Source of the DNA: Cohnella sp. CFH 77786
GTDB taxonomy: Bacteria; Bacillota; Bacilli; Paenibacillales; Paenibacillaceae
Length of the DNA stretch: 64,000 nt
Reading direction: 5' to 3'
Assembly (NCBI RefSeq): GCF_019400745.1
Contig: NZ_WJIB01000003.1
Coordinates: forward strand, 310,001 to 374,000
Shown here piece by piece: positions 45,255 through 53,818 of this stretch (positions are counted from its first letter, which is position 1; each line of letters opens with the position of its first letter). The position numbers were made by a program, and so were the translations under genes. The notes under the pieces are model-generated. The model searched no databases, had not been told where the DNA came from, and was given only the letters and a program-made list of their open reading frames with translations.

Positions 45255-46244
45255 ATGGAGCAAGTCGCTGGGCAGGCGGTACCCCCGAAAATCGAAGTTC
45301 GCAAGGAGAAGACGCTGAACCAAAGCTATTGGAAGCGGTACGGTGTTTTCTATCTGATGATGGCGCCCGCGCTCATCGTCCTGATCATCAACAATTACAT
45401 TCCGATGGTCGGCAGCTTGATCGCATTCAAGAGTATGACCTACGCCTCGCCGAGCTTTTTCCAGAACTTTGTCGATTCGCCCTGGATCGGCTGGAAAAAC
45501 TTCGAGTTCCTGTTCAACTCGAGCGACGCCTGGCTCATTACCCGGAACACGCTCGCTTACAACGCGGTATTCATCGTGCTGAACCTGGTCGTCGGCGTCG
45601 CCCTCGCGCTCATGTTCCACAACCTGCGGAACAAGAAGCTCGCGAAATTTTACCAGACCACGATGTTCCTGCCTTATTTCCTGTCCATGATCATCGTTGC
45701 CTACCTGGCCTACGGGTTCCTGAACCCGGATATCGGGGTCATGAACAAGCTGATTCTTCCTTGGTTCGGCAACGAGGAAGGCGTCATGTGGTACTCGGAC
45801 CCGAAATGGTGGCCGCTCATCCTGCCGATCGTCAACACGTGGAAATTCATCGGCTACTATGCGGTATTCTACCTGGCGGCGATCATCGGAATCGATAACG
45901 AGTACTACGAAGCGGCCCACATCGACGGCGCCACCCGGTGGAGACAGGTGTGGACCATCACGCTGCCGCTCATCAAGCCCGTCATCATCATTTTGACGCT
46001 GCTTCAGATCGGCCGGATTTTCTACGCGGATTTCGGCCTGTTCTTCCAGGTGACGCAAAACGCGGGCGCCTTGTACGAGAAAACGCTCATCATCGACACG
46101 TACGTATTCCAAGGATTCAGAGCCACCGGTGATATCGGGATGTCCTCGGCTGCAGGGCTGTATCAAGCCGTCGTCGGATTCGTGCTGGTGTTCGCGTCCA
46201 ACCTGATCGTCCGCCGAATCAGCAAAGAAGACGCCCTGTTCTAG
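45255..46244 (+). CDS. ABC sugar permease, LplB type
   Basis: ATG 45255 lies just behind GGTGGAGAG (spacing is short, but no other start fits as well). The 329-residue protein has six hydrophobic segments, beginning YGVFYLMMAPALIVLIINNYIPM, and the EAA loop YEAAHIDGATRWRQVWTITLPLIKPV. It is the first gene of the third importer operon. In contrast to the importer at 18304, here the permeases precede the binding protein. Confidence 0.9.
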   Translation: MEQVAGQAVPPKIEVRKEKTLNQSYWKRYGVFYLMMAPALIVLIINNYIPMVGSLIAFKSMTYASPSFFQNFVDSPWIGWKNFEFLFNSSDAWLITRNTLAYNAVFIVLNLVVGVALALMFHNLRNKKLAKFYQTTMFLPYFLSMIIVAYLAYGFLNPDIGVMNKLILPWFGNEEGVMWYSDPKWWPLILPIVNTWKFIGYYAVFYLAAIIGIDNEYYEAAHIDGATRWRQVWTITLPLIKPVIIILTLLQIGRIFYADFGLFFQVTQNAGALYEKTLIIDTYVFQGFRATGDIGMSSAAGLYQAVVGFVLVFASNLIVRRISKEDALF

Positions 46245-46274
46245 GAGCAATAGGAGTTTAGGAGGCTTCCCTTT

Positions 46275-47204
46275 ATGGCAACCGCGGCTGTGAATAAAAA
46301 GAAGTTCGACGTGAATCGGATTTCCGGCGGCGCGAACTTCGCGATCAACGTGTTTTTCTGGATCTACTCGGCGCTCTGCATCATTCCGCTGCTGCTCGTG
46401 ATCTCGGTATCATTCTCCGACGAGACTTCCGTCTTGGTGGGCGGTTACCGCTTCTGGCCGGAGAAATGGAGCCTCGAATCCTATAAATTCCTGGTCAGCG
46501 ACTACATGGTGATCGTGAAATCGTACGGCATCTCGATTTTTGTCACCGTCGTCGGGACGATCGCCGCCATGCTGATCATGACCTTGTATGCGTATCCGAT
46601 TTCGCGCCGGGACTTCAAGCACCGCAATCTGTTCGCCTTCATCATGTTCTTCACGATCCTGTTCAACAGCGGGCTCGTTCCGTTCTATCTCGTCTACAAG
46701 CAAGGGCTGCACGTCGATGACACGCTGTTCGTGCTGATGTTCCCGCTGTTCGTGCAGGCGTTCTTCGTCTTCGTCATCCGGACGTTCTTCCAGAACCAGA
46801 TTCCGCCGGAGCTGCTGGAATCGGCGAGGATGGACGGGGCGGGCGAGCTTCGGACGTTCTTCCAAATCGTGCTTCCGCTGTCGCTGCCCGTGCTGGCGTC
46901 CGTCGGCCTGCTGTGCACGCTGAACTACTGGAACGATTGGTTCCTGAGCCTGCTGTTCATCTCGGACGACGGTCCCGTCAGCATCCAATTCCGGATGTAC
47001 AAGACGCTGCTGGACATTCAGTACCTCAGCTCCAACACGCAAGCCTACTCGGCGATCATGCAGGCGAACCCGAACTTCAAGGTGCCGAGCGAAACCGCGC
47101 GGATGGCGATGGGCGTCGTCGGCATCGGCCCGATCATCTTCGTGTACCCATTCCTGCAGCGGTATTTCGTCGCGGGACTCACCGTCGGCGCGGTCAAGGG
47201 TTGA
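46275..47204 (+). CDS. ABC sugar permease, LplC type
   Basis: ATG 46275 follows AGGAGGC. The 309-residue protein has the expected segments (VFFWIYSALCIIPLLLVISVSF) and the EAA loop LESARMDGAGELRTFFQIVLPLSLPV. It ends PFLQRYFVAGLTVGAVKG. Between EAA and the end lies a 30-residue stretch (IQYLSSNTQAYSAIMQANPNFKVPS) of the kind common in LplC-type proteins. It partners the LplB-type gene 30 bp upstream. Confidence 0.9.
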   Translation: MATAAVNKKKFDVNRISGGANFAINVFFWIYSALCIIPLLLVISVSFSDETSVLVGGYRFWPEKWSLESYKFLVSDYMVIVKSYGISIFVTVVGTIAAMLIMTLYAYPISRRDFKHRNLFAFIMFFTILFNSGLVPFYLVYKQGLHVDDTLFVLMFPLFVQAFFVFVIRTFFQNQIPPELLESARMDGAGELRTFFQIVLPLSLPVLASVGLLCTLNYWNDWFLSLLFISDDGPVSIQFRMYKTLLDIQYLSSNTQAYSAIMQANPNFKVPSETARMAMGVVGIGPIIFVYPFLQRYFVAGLTVGAVKG

Positions 47205-47283
47205 GTTCGATCATGAAGGCTTCTACCGGTTACCGGCCGGTTAAGCATATACCATTATATGGAGTAAAAGGGAGGCAACACCC

Positions 47284-48888
47284 ATGCTCAAAATGAGCAG
47301 CAAGCTTGGCAAATCGTCCATCCTGCTGCTGGCGGCCGTAATGGCGCTGGCGGTCATCCTGACGGCCTGCGGCGGGAGCAACAAAGGAGGCAGCGCTTCG
47401 CCTTCGTCATCGTCGGCATCTCCGTCGGCCAGCGAATCGGATTCCCCGTCCGCTTCCGCCAGCGAATCTTCGAGTCCCGCATCCGATTTGAAGGAGTATA
47501 ACCTGACGGTCTTCTTCCCGGGCTCCCCGCCGAAGGACGAGCAGAAAGTGGAGGCCGAGATCAACAAATACCTCAAGGACAAAATCAACGCGACCGTCGA
47601 CCTGCGCCCGATCGACTGGGGCCAGTGGGAGAACAAAACGAACCTGGCCATCGCGGGCCGCGATCCGATGGACATCATCTTCACGGCCGCGTGGGACCGC
47701 CACGCTTCCAACGTCGCGAAGGGGGCGTTCCTGCCCCTGAACGATCCGAACGGCAAATACGGCAACCTGTTGGAGAAATACGGCAAGGATATTCTGTCCA
47801 CGCTGCCTGAGGCGTTCCTTAAAGGCGCCAAAATCAACGGCTTCAACTACGGAATTCCGGCCAATAAAGAGCTGGCGGAGCAAGGGGGCATTATCTACCG
47901 CACGGACATCGCCCAAGAGCTCGGCTTGACGGACAAGATCGAAGCGGTCAAGACGATCGCCGACCTCGAGCCGATCCTGGCCGAAGTCAAAGCGAAGAAG
48001 CCGGACATGATCCCGATGTTCATGCGCGACGGCGAGAACTTCAATGCCCACTATTTCGCGAAATACGATTACCTGGGCGACGGCTCGATCGACGGTGTCA
48101 TCATGAAGGACGGCGAAGATACGACGGTCAAAGCCCGTTACGATCAGCCGCGTTATAAGGAAACGCTGAACATCACCCGCGACTTCTTCAAGAAGGGCTA
48201 TATCAACAAAGACGCTGCCACGACGCAGCTCGGCGCGGGCGACGCATTGAAGAAAGGCAACGTGTTCATGATTCCGTGCCCGCTGAAGCCGGGTAAAGAT
48301 GCCGAAATGGCAAGCGCGACGAACCTCACGGGCAAGTTGAAGCAAGTCAACATGACGGCACGCACCGTATCGACGGGCGATACGGCCGGCTCGCTCCTCG
48401 CGATTTCCACGACTTCCGGAGATCCGGAGCGCGCGATGATGTTCATCAACCTGCTGCATTCCGACAAGTATCTGAACAACCTGATCAACTTCGGGATCGA
48501 AGGCGATCACTATACCCGCAACGGCGAAATCATCTCGCGCACCGACAATACGGGGAACTACTTCGCCGGCGGGCAAGCCTGGCAGTTCGGCAACCAATTC
48601 CTGAACTACGTGTGGGATACGGAAGCGCCGGACAAATGGGAGCAGTTCAAAAAATTCAACGAAGGGGCGCACAACTCCCCGGCGCTCGGCTTCACGTTTA
48701 ACGCCGAACCTGTGAAATCCCAGGTCGCCGTCATGCAGAACATCCGCAAGCAGTACGATCCGGCGCTCGACACCGGTTCGATCGATCCGTCCAAAGCCGA
48801 AGAGTATTACAACAAGCTTAAGGCGAACGGACTGGACGACGTGATCAAGGAGAAGCAGAAGCAGCTGGACGCGTTCCTCGGCAAGTAA
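47284..48888 (+). CDS. LplA-type solute-binding lipoprotein
   Basis: ATG 47284 follows AAAGGGAGG. The 534-residue protein has a lipoprotein signal peptide ending AVILTAC and a Ser-rich linker (GSASPSSSSASPSASESDSP). The binding domain starts near YNLTVFFPGSPPKDEQKVEAEIN. It belongs to the same broad family as the protein at 18304, but the sequences diverge, so the ligand is probably another oligosaccharide. It is the last gene of the operon and is followed by a strong terminator shared with the converging metal-transport operon. Confidence 0.88.
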   Translation: MLKMSSKLGKSSILLLAAVMALAVILTACGGSNKGGSASPSSSSASPSASESDSPSASASESSSPASDLKEYNLTVFFPGSPPKDEQKVEAEINKYLKDKINATVDLRPIDWGQWENKTNLAIAGRDPMDIIFTAAWDRHASNVAKGAFLPLNDPNGKYGNLLEKYGKDILSTLPEAFLKGAKINGFNYGIPANKELAEQGGIIYRTDIAQELGLTDKIEAVKTIADLEPILAEVKAKKPDMIPMFMRDGENFNAHYFAKYDYLGDGSIDGVIMKDGEDTTVKARYDQPRYKETLNITRDFFKKGYINKDAATTQLGAGDALKKGNVFMIPCPLKPGKDAEMASATNLTGKLKQVNMTARTVSTGDTAGSLLAISTTSGDPERAMMFINLLHSDKYLNNLINFGIEGDHYTRNGEIISRTDNTGNYFAGGQAWQFGNQFLNYVWDTEAPDKWEQFKKFNEGAHNSPALGFTFNAEPVKSQVAVMQNIRKQYDPALDTGSIDPSKAEEYYNKLKANGLDDVIKEKQKQLDAFLGK

Positions 48889-48907
48889 TGCGAGTACGCG
48901 CAAACGA

Positions 48908-48938
48908 ACAGCCGGCCCACCTGGGGCCGGCTGTTTTT
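48908..48938. terminator. Bidirectional rho-independent terminator
   Basis: ACAGCCGGCCC (48908-48918) pairs perfectly with GGGCCGGCTGT (48924-48934), loop ACCTG, T-run on the plus side. It separates the sugar importer from the converging metal importer. Confidence 0.85.
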
Positions 48939-48945
48939 CGTTTTA

Positions 48946-49833
48946 TTATGAGGCGGTCCGATGCCGGATCATCCGCTTCTGTCTGAGCTTGCGGAAGATC
49001 ACGCCATGCGATGGGGAGAAAAGCAGCGCCACCAGGAACAGGCCGCCGGCGACCGCGATCATGCAGCCTGCGATCGAAGCGTCGAGCAGGCTGGCGAGGC
49101 CATAGCCGAGGACGGAGCTGGCGCAGCCGATCGCGACGCTGTAGGCAATCATGCGTCCCAGCTTCTCCGTGAGCAGGTAGGCCGTCGCCGGAGGCACGAC
49201 CAGCATGCCGACGACGAGAATCGCGCCGACGCTTTCGAAGGAAGCGACCGTGGTGACGGAGACGAGGCCCATGAGCAGATAGTGGAATAACGCCACCGGA
49301 ATGCCGACCGCCGCCGCCATCGCGGGGTCGAACGAGCAAATTTTGAATTGCTTGTAGAAGAGAAACAGGAGAGCGAGTATCAGCGCCAGAGCGATCCCGA
49401 CGCCCCATACCGCTTTCGGCCCGATGTCGATGCCGGCGAGCTCGATCGTATTCCAGGGCACGTAAGCAATTTCCCCATACAGCACGCAATCGAGATCCAG
49501 GTCGATGTGCCGGGTGTACAAGCTGACCAGCACGACCCCGACGGCGAAGAGGGCGGTGAACACGACGCCGATGGATGCGTCCGATTGCACCCCGCTCTGG
49601 TGGAACCATTGGATGAGGAACACGGTCACGAGACCGATCGCCGCGGCGCCGAGCATCATGGCCAGGGAGTCCCGCGACCCGCTGATCAGGAAGGCGATGA
49701 CGATGCCGGGCAGCACGGAGTGGCTGATCGCGTCTCCGACCAGCGCCATTCTGCGCAAAACGAGGAAGCAGCCGACGATGCCGCAAGCGCTCGCGACGAG
49801 CGCGCCGGTCAGGATGATCCAGAACGTGCTCAT
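48946..49833 (-). CDS. Metal ABC transporter permease (MntD-like)
   Basis: ATG 49833 follows GGGAGGAGG and overlaps the stop of the preceding permease (ATGA). The 295-residue protein has about nine hydrophobic segments, starting FWIILTGALVASACGIVGCFLVL, and the ABC-3 family words RMALVGDAISHSVLPGIVIAFLISG and SVTTVASFESVGAILVVGMLVVPPATAYLL. It is the second permease of a TroCD/MntCD-like pair and the last gene of the operon. The substrate is probably manganese, given the MntR-like sites upstream of the operon. Confidence 0.88.
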   Translation of the reverse strand: MSTFWIILTGALVASACGIVGCFLVLRRMALVGDAISHSVLPGIVIAFLISGSRDSLAMMLGAAAIGLVTVFLIQWFHQSGVQSDASIGVVFTALFAVGVVLVSLYTRHIDLDLDCVLYGEIAYVPWNTIELAGIDIGPKAVWGVGIALALILALLFLFYKQFKICSFDPAMAAAVGIPVALFHYLLMGLVSVTTVASFESVGAILVVGMLVVPPATAYLLTEKLGRMIAYSVAIGCASSVLGYGLASLLDASIAGCMIAVAGGLFLVALLFSPSHGVIFRKLRQKRMIRHRTAS

Positions 49834-50777
49834 ACGGCCTCCTCCCTTCGTTCCCTGCGTTCCGCGAGCAGGAACTCCTTCTCCCGCCGGAGTTCGTTCC
49901 GGGCGGCAGCGCGCAGGAGCACCTTGGAAAGCAAGCCCCTGCGGGGTGCGAACACGACCGAGACGACGAACAGAACGGTGGAAGCGAGCACGGTCAGGGG
50001 GCCCGTCGGCAGGTTGTTGCCGCTTGCGCTGACATAGGTGCCCACAAGCCCGCTAAGCGCGCCGATCACCCCGGATAGAACGACCATGACGCCCAGCTTT
50101 TCGGTCCAATACCGGGCCGATACCGCGGGCGTAATTAAGAGCGCCGCCATCAGCACGACGCCGACCGCCTGGATGCCGACGACGACGGCGATCACGATGA
50201 GCAGCATGATCAGCTGTTCCAGGAAGGCGACGGGATACCCCAATCCGCGGGCGAAGCCGGGATCGAAGCTGAGCAGCTTGAATTCCTTGAAGAGCAACGC
50301 GCACACCGCGATCAGGACGGCGGAGATGACCGCCATGAGGATGACGTCGGACCGGACCATGGAAGCGGCCTGGCCGAACAGGAACTTGTCGAGCCCGCTC
50401 TGGTTGCCGGCGCCGCTGTGCTGGATCCGGGTCAGCAGGACGATGCCGATGCCGAAGAACACGGACAGCACGATCGCGAGAGCGGCGTCCTGCTTGATCC
50501 GGGTATGCCGCGTGATAAAGCCGATTCCGAACGTGGCAACGACTCCCGCCGCTGCGGCGCCGATCAGAAACAGCAGAATCGACTTCGACCCGCTCAGCAT
50601 GAAGGCGATGCAGACGCCGGGCAACGCCGCGTGCGCCAGGGCGTCGCCCATGAGCGACTGCTTGCGGAGATAGGCGAAGCTGCCGATCACGCCGCTGCCG
50701 AGGCCGAGCAGCATGCAGCCGAACAGGATCCACTGCGCGTTGGGGTCTCTGAAGAGGGCCAGCCATTCTCCCGCCAT
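49830..50777 (-). CDS. Metal ABC transporter permease (MntC-like)
   Basis: ATG 50777 lies six bases after GGGAGGGG; an ATG at 50783 overlaps the ATPase stop but leaves no spacing from the ribosome site. The protein has about 315 residues, with ABC-3 family segments (FGCMLLGLGSGVIGSFAYL, KQSLMGDALAHAALPGVCIAFML, VVVGIQAVGVVLMAALLITPAVSARYWTEKLG) and a charged C-terminal tail (LRREKEFLLAERRERREEAV). It forms the membrane pore with the MntD-like partner. Confidence 0.88.
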   Translation of the reverse strand: MAGEWLALFRDPNAQWILFGCMLLGLGSGVIGSFAYLRKQSLMGDALAHAALPGVCIAFMLSGSKSILLFLIGAAAAGVVATFGIGFITRHTRIKQDAALAIVLSVFFGIGIVLLTRIQHSGAGNQSGLDKFLFGQAASMVRSDVILMAVISAVLIAVCALLFKEFKLLSFDPGFARGLGYPVAFLEQLIMLLIVIAVVVGIQAVGVVLMAALLITPAVSARYWTEKLGVMVVLSGVIGALSGLVGTYVSASGNNLPTGPLTVLASTVLFVVSVVFAPRRGLLSKVLLRAAARNELRREKEFLLAERRERREEAV

Positions 50778-50779
50778 GT

Positions 50780-51550
50780 TCATCCCCTCCCGCTGACGAG
50801 GATTGCGGACCGGTCGCCGTGATCCAGCATCGTGAGTTTTCCGCCGTAAGCCCGCTGCAGGTTGTCGGCCGTGAACGTCGTCTCCGCGGGGCCGAAGGAG
50901 ATAAGCCGCTCGTTGAGCAACATCACCCAGTCGAAGTATTCCTTCACCGTCGCCAAGTCATGGTGGACGACGAGCACGGTTTTCCCTTGCGTCTTCAGCT
51001 CGTTCAGGAGCGTGACGATCGCCTTCTCCGTGGCGGCGTCGACCCCGACGAACGGTTCGTCCATGAAGTACAGATTGGCGTCTTGGGCCAGCGCCCGCGC
51101 CAGGAAGATCCGCTGCTGCTGGCCGCCGGACAGCTGGCTGATCTGCCGGCCCGCGAAGTCCGCCATGCCGACCTTCTCCAGGCATTCCATCGCGCGCTTC
51201 TTCTCCGCGGTTCCGGGGCGCCGGAACCAGCCCAGATGCCCGTAGCGCCCCATCATCACGACGTCGAGCGCATTCGTGGGAAAATCCCAATCGACGGATT
51301 CCCGCTGGGGGACATAGCCGACCAGCTTGCGCTGCTCCGAATACGGCTTGCCATAGATCGCCACGCTGCCCGACAGGCGGGGGATGAGGCCGAGCGCGGC
51401 TTTGATCAGCGTCGATTTCCCGGCTCCGTTCGGGCCGACGATGCCGATGAGTTTGCCTTCCGGTGCCTCGAAGGTGATGTCCCGAAGCACCGGCTTCTTC
51501 TGATAAGCGACCGACAGATCTTCAATCGATAAGGGATTCGCGCGTTTCAT
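50780..51550 (-). CDS. Metal ABC transporter ATP-binding protein (MntB-like)
   Basis: ATG 51550 has AAAGGAG 12 bases upstream on the minus strand. The 256-residue ATPase shows Walker A ([19 protein letters not shown]), the Q-loop ([15 protein letters not shown], typical of metal importers), the signature [20 protein letters not shown], Walker B ([12 protein letters not shown]) and the H-loop ([14 protein letters not shown]). It powers uptake of the metal delivered by the lipoprotein encoded upstream. Confidence 0.92.
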   Translation of the reverse strand: MKRANPLSIEDLSVAYQKKPVLRDITFEAPEGKLIGIVGPNGAGKSTLIKAALGLIPRLSGSVAIYGKPYSEQRKLVGYVPQRESVDWDFPTNALDVVMMGRYGHLGWFRRPGTAEKKRAMECLEKVGMADFAGRQISQLSGGQQQRIFLARALAQDANLYFMDEPFVGVDAATEKAIVTLLNELKTQGKTVLVVHHDLATVKEYFDWVMLLNERLISFGPAETTFTADNLQRAYGGKLTMLDHGDRSAILVSGRG

Positions 51551-51575
51551 GGAGACGAGTCACTCCTTTCGCATG

Positions 51576-52535
51576 TCATTTGAGGGCGTTCACGATGGTG
51601 TCCGCATTGTGGCGCACCATGCCGATATAGGTGCCCTCCGGCGTTCCTTCTTCTCCCATGGCGTCGGAGAACAGCTCGCCCCCGATCGTCAGGTCGTGGC
51701 CTTGCTCCTTCGCCCCTTGGATGACGGCGTCGATCGCTTTGCGCGGCACGCTGGATTCGATGAACACCGCCTTGATCTTGTTCGCGACCAGATAATCCCG
51801 CAAATCCGTCACGTCCTTCGTGCCCGCCTCCGACGCGGTGCTGATGCCCTGCAGTCCCATCACTTTCATGCCGTACGCGTCGCCGAAGTAGCCGAACGCG
51901 TCGTGAGCCGTGACGAGCACGCGGGCGGGCTCCGGGATCGAGCGGATTTTGGCGGCGACTTCTTCGTCGAGCTTCGTTAGTTCGCCCAGGTAGGCTTCCG
52001 CGTTCTTCCGATAGTCCTCGGCATGTTCGGGGTCCTGCTCGGCGAGGGTGTCCCGGATCGCTTCCGTCGCCTTCATCCACAGCTTGACGTCAAACCAGAC
52101 GTGCGGATCGTACTCGGTATCCATGCCATTCTCTGCGCCGGTTCTGAGCTTGGAGCGGTCGATGCCGTCCGTGACGGCGACCGTCGTTTTGCTCTTGGCC
52201 ATCTTCTCGAAAATCTCCGCCATTTTTCCTTCCAAATGAAGTCCGTTATAGAAAATGATATCGGCTTTCTCCAGCAACTCGATATCTCCATGGGAGGCCT
52301 TGTACAGGTGGGGGTCGACGCCCGCTTTCATCAATCCCGTCACTTCCACGTGCCCGCCTCCGACCTGCTTGACCAGATCGGTGATCATGCCGACCGTCGT
52401 CGTCACCTTGATTTTGTCTTCGCCTTCCGGTGTGGCTGCACCGCTTGCCCCGCATGCGGACAAGAGCACGACCAACATCGTCAAGGCCAACCGCTGCACC
52501 GAACCCTTCAACCTCGTTTTCGCTTGGATCATCAT
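51576..52535 (-). CDS. Metal-binding lipoprotein (MntA/TroA family)
   Basis: Two adjacent ATGs (52535, 52532) follow AGGAGG; 52535 has the better 9-base spacing. The 319-residue protein has a lipoprotein signal ending VVLLSAC. The cluster-A1 fold shows metal-site words with conserved ligands: DPHLYKASHGD (His), DPHVWFDVKLW (His), TAHDAFGYFGDAYG and the C-terminal FSDAMGEEGTPEGTY (Asp). It lacks the long His-rich loop of zinc-binding ZnuA proteins, which favours manganese. It is the first gene of the four-gene operon. Confidence 0.88.
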   Translation of the reverse strand: MMIQAKTRLKGSVQRLALTMLVVLLSACGASGAATPEGEDKIKVTTTVGMITDLVKQVGGGHVEVTGLMKAGVDPHLYKASHGDIELLEKADIIFYNGLHLEGKMAEIFEKMAKSKTTVAVTDGIDRSKLRTGAENGMDTEYDPHVWFDVKLWMKATEAIRDTLAEQDPEHAEDYRKNAEAYLGELTKLDEEVAAKIRSIPEPARVLVTAHDAFGYFGDAYGMKVMGLQGISTASEAGTKDVTDLRDYLVANKIKAVFIESSVPRKAIDAVIQGAKEQGHDLTIGGELFSDAMGEEGTPEGTYIGMVRHNADTIVNALK

Positions 52536-52572
52536 CGCCGATTTCCTCCTCTTCGATTTCCTTTGCTCAATT

Positions 52573-52592
52573 ATGTTTCCCTTAGGCAACAT
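52573..52592 (-). promoter_or_regulatory. MntR-like operator next to the metal operon start
   Basis: On the minus strand the palindrome reads ATGTTGCCTAAGGGAAACAT, close to the known Bacillus MntR box TTTGCCTTAAGGAAAC. It lies between the promoter region and the ribosome site of the lipoprotein gene. Confidence 0.65.
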
Positions 52593-52676
52593 TTCGGGTT
52601 AAAAAAAAGCAGGCCATACTCGGTTGTTACCTACATTATTAGCTTACTGCAAAACAATTGCCTTTACAACAGAAAT

Positions 52677-52690
52677 TTTCCTTAGGGAAA
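52677..52690 (-). promoter_or_regulatory. Second MntR-like palindrome upstream
   Basis: TTTCCTTAGGGAAA is an imperfect palindrome with the same TTCC-TTAGGGAAA core as the site at 52573. The two sites flank the AT-rich promoter segment, suggesting dual binding by a DtxR/MntR-family repressor. Confidence 0.55.
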
Positions 52691-52734
52691 GATTTTGGGC
52701 GGGGGACCCGGTCCGGATCCGGGATTTGACACAA

Positions 52735-52920
52735 GCGGTGCGCCTGCTTTGCGGCTTGCTGCGCCTGCGTTGCGGCCTGTTGCGCCTACTTTGCAGCCTG
52801 CTGCGCGTACGTAGAGGTCCGTTGCGCCTACGTAGAGGCCTGTTGCGCCTGCGATACACCTACGTTGCGGCCCGTTACGACTGCGTTACGCCTACGTAGA
52901 GGCCAATTGCGCCCGCGTTG
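52735..52920. repeat. Degenerate 21-bp tandem repeat array
   Basis: Units at 52750, 52771, 52792, 52813 and 52834 have 21 bp, of the form TGCGGCCTGTTGCGCCTACKT; further weaker copies continue to about 52920. The units drift (AGAGG replaces TGCGG in later copies). As 21 is a multiple of three an ORF crosses it, but it has no ribosome site or family match. Confidence 0.8.
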
Positions 52921-52946
52921 ACTTTCATGTCAGCTTTCGCTAGCAT
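52918..52946 (+). promoter_or_regulatory. SigA-type promoter of the CbiX-like gene
   Basis: TTGACT (52918-52923), 17-bp spacer, TAGCAT (52941-52946), about 58 bp before the start at 53004. Confidence 0.5.
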
Positions 52947-53003
52947 ATTAATGTTGGACGAATGTTCGGTGAGTGTAAAAAATGCCCGAGAGGGTGAACG
53001 AAA

Positions 53004-53786
53004 ATGGACCGCAAGCCCGGGATCCTGGTGATCAGTCACGGCTCGAGCGAGAACGGCTGGGTTGCGCTGGTGGACGAAACGGTGAACGCCGCGCGGGCGG
53101 CTCTGCCGGCGGACACGCCGGTAGAGGCCGCTTTCCTCGAGCTCGTCGGCGGCCGACTGATTCAGGACGGCATCGACCGGCTGGAGCGGGAAGGCGTGAC
53201 GGATCTGCTGGCCATCCCGATGTTCGTGTCGTCCGGGAGCACCCACGTGGACGAGATCGGCTGGGCGCTGGGCGCGTATCCGGAGGCCAGGACGGAGACG
53301 GATCTGGAGCCGTTCCGGGTCGGTGCCGCGTTAACGTATGGGCGACCGATCGATGACGATCCTGAGTTCGCGGAGATTCTGCTGGAGCGGTTGTCCGGGA
53401 TGTCGGCGGATCCGGCTGCCGAGTGCGTGCTGCTCGTTGGACACGGGAGCGAATGGCCGGGTTTTCACGAAGCGTGGCGGGACGGATTGACGTCGCTGGC
53501 GAACGCGGTTCGGGAGCGGGGCGGTTACGCTGCAGCCGGAATCGCGATGCTGCGGCCCGACATGGCGGCGGAGACCGTGCGTTCGTTGCGCGAGAAGCGC
53601 CCGGATGCCGCCGTGCTGGCGCTGCCGGTGTTTCTAAGCGAAGGGTACTTTACGAAGGAAGTCATTCCGTCGCGGCTGGAAGGGCTGGGATGCCGGTACG
53701 AGGGCAAGACGCTCATGCCGCATCCGCTCGTGGCGCAGTGGGTGCAACGGCAGGCCGAAGCGTGGTTGGGTCGGTTTCGTGATTAG
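53004..53786 (+). CDS. CbiX/SirB-like chelatase family protein
   Basis: ATG 53004 follows AGAGGGTG. The 260-residue protein has two half-domains of the CbiX/class II chelatase fold, each opening with a metal-site histidine (ILVISHGSSENGW and VLLVGHGSEWPGF), plus DLLAIPMFVSSGSTHVDEI and LALPVFLSEGYFTKEVIPSRL. Family members insert cobalt or iron into sirohydrochlorin for cobalamin or siroheme synthesis. No other tetrapyrrole genes are nearby. The sequence is shorter than classic two-domain CbiX and could have another role. Confidence 0.8.
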   Translation: MDRKPGILVISHGSSENGWVALVDETVNAARAALPADTPVEAAFLELVGGRLIQDGIDRLEREGVTDLLAIPMFVSSGSTHVDEIGWALGAYPEARTETDLEPFRVGAALTYGRPIDDDPEFAEILLERLSGMSADPAAECVLLVGHGSEWPGFHEAWRDGLTSLANAVRERGGYAAAGIAMLRPDMAAETVRSLREKRPDAAVLALPVFLSEGYFTKEVIPSRLEGLGCRYEGKTLMPHPLVAQWVQRQAEAWLGRFRD

Positions 53787-53818
53787 ATTCACAAGGGTAG
53801 AAAAAGAGGGGATCACGT

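Noticed and set aside
52624..52899. Leu/Arg-rich 91-residue open frame over the 21-bp repeats
   Set aside because: No ribosome site and no family; composition follows the repeat unit.
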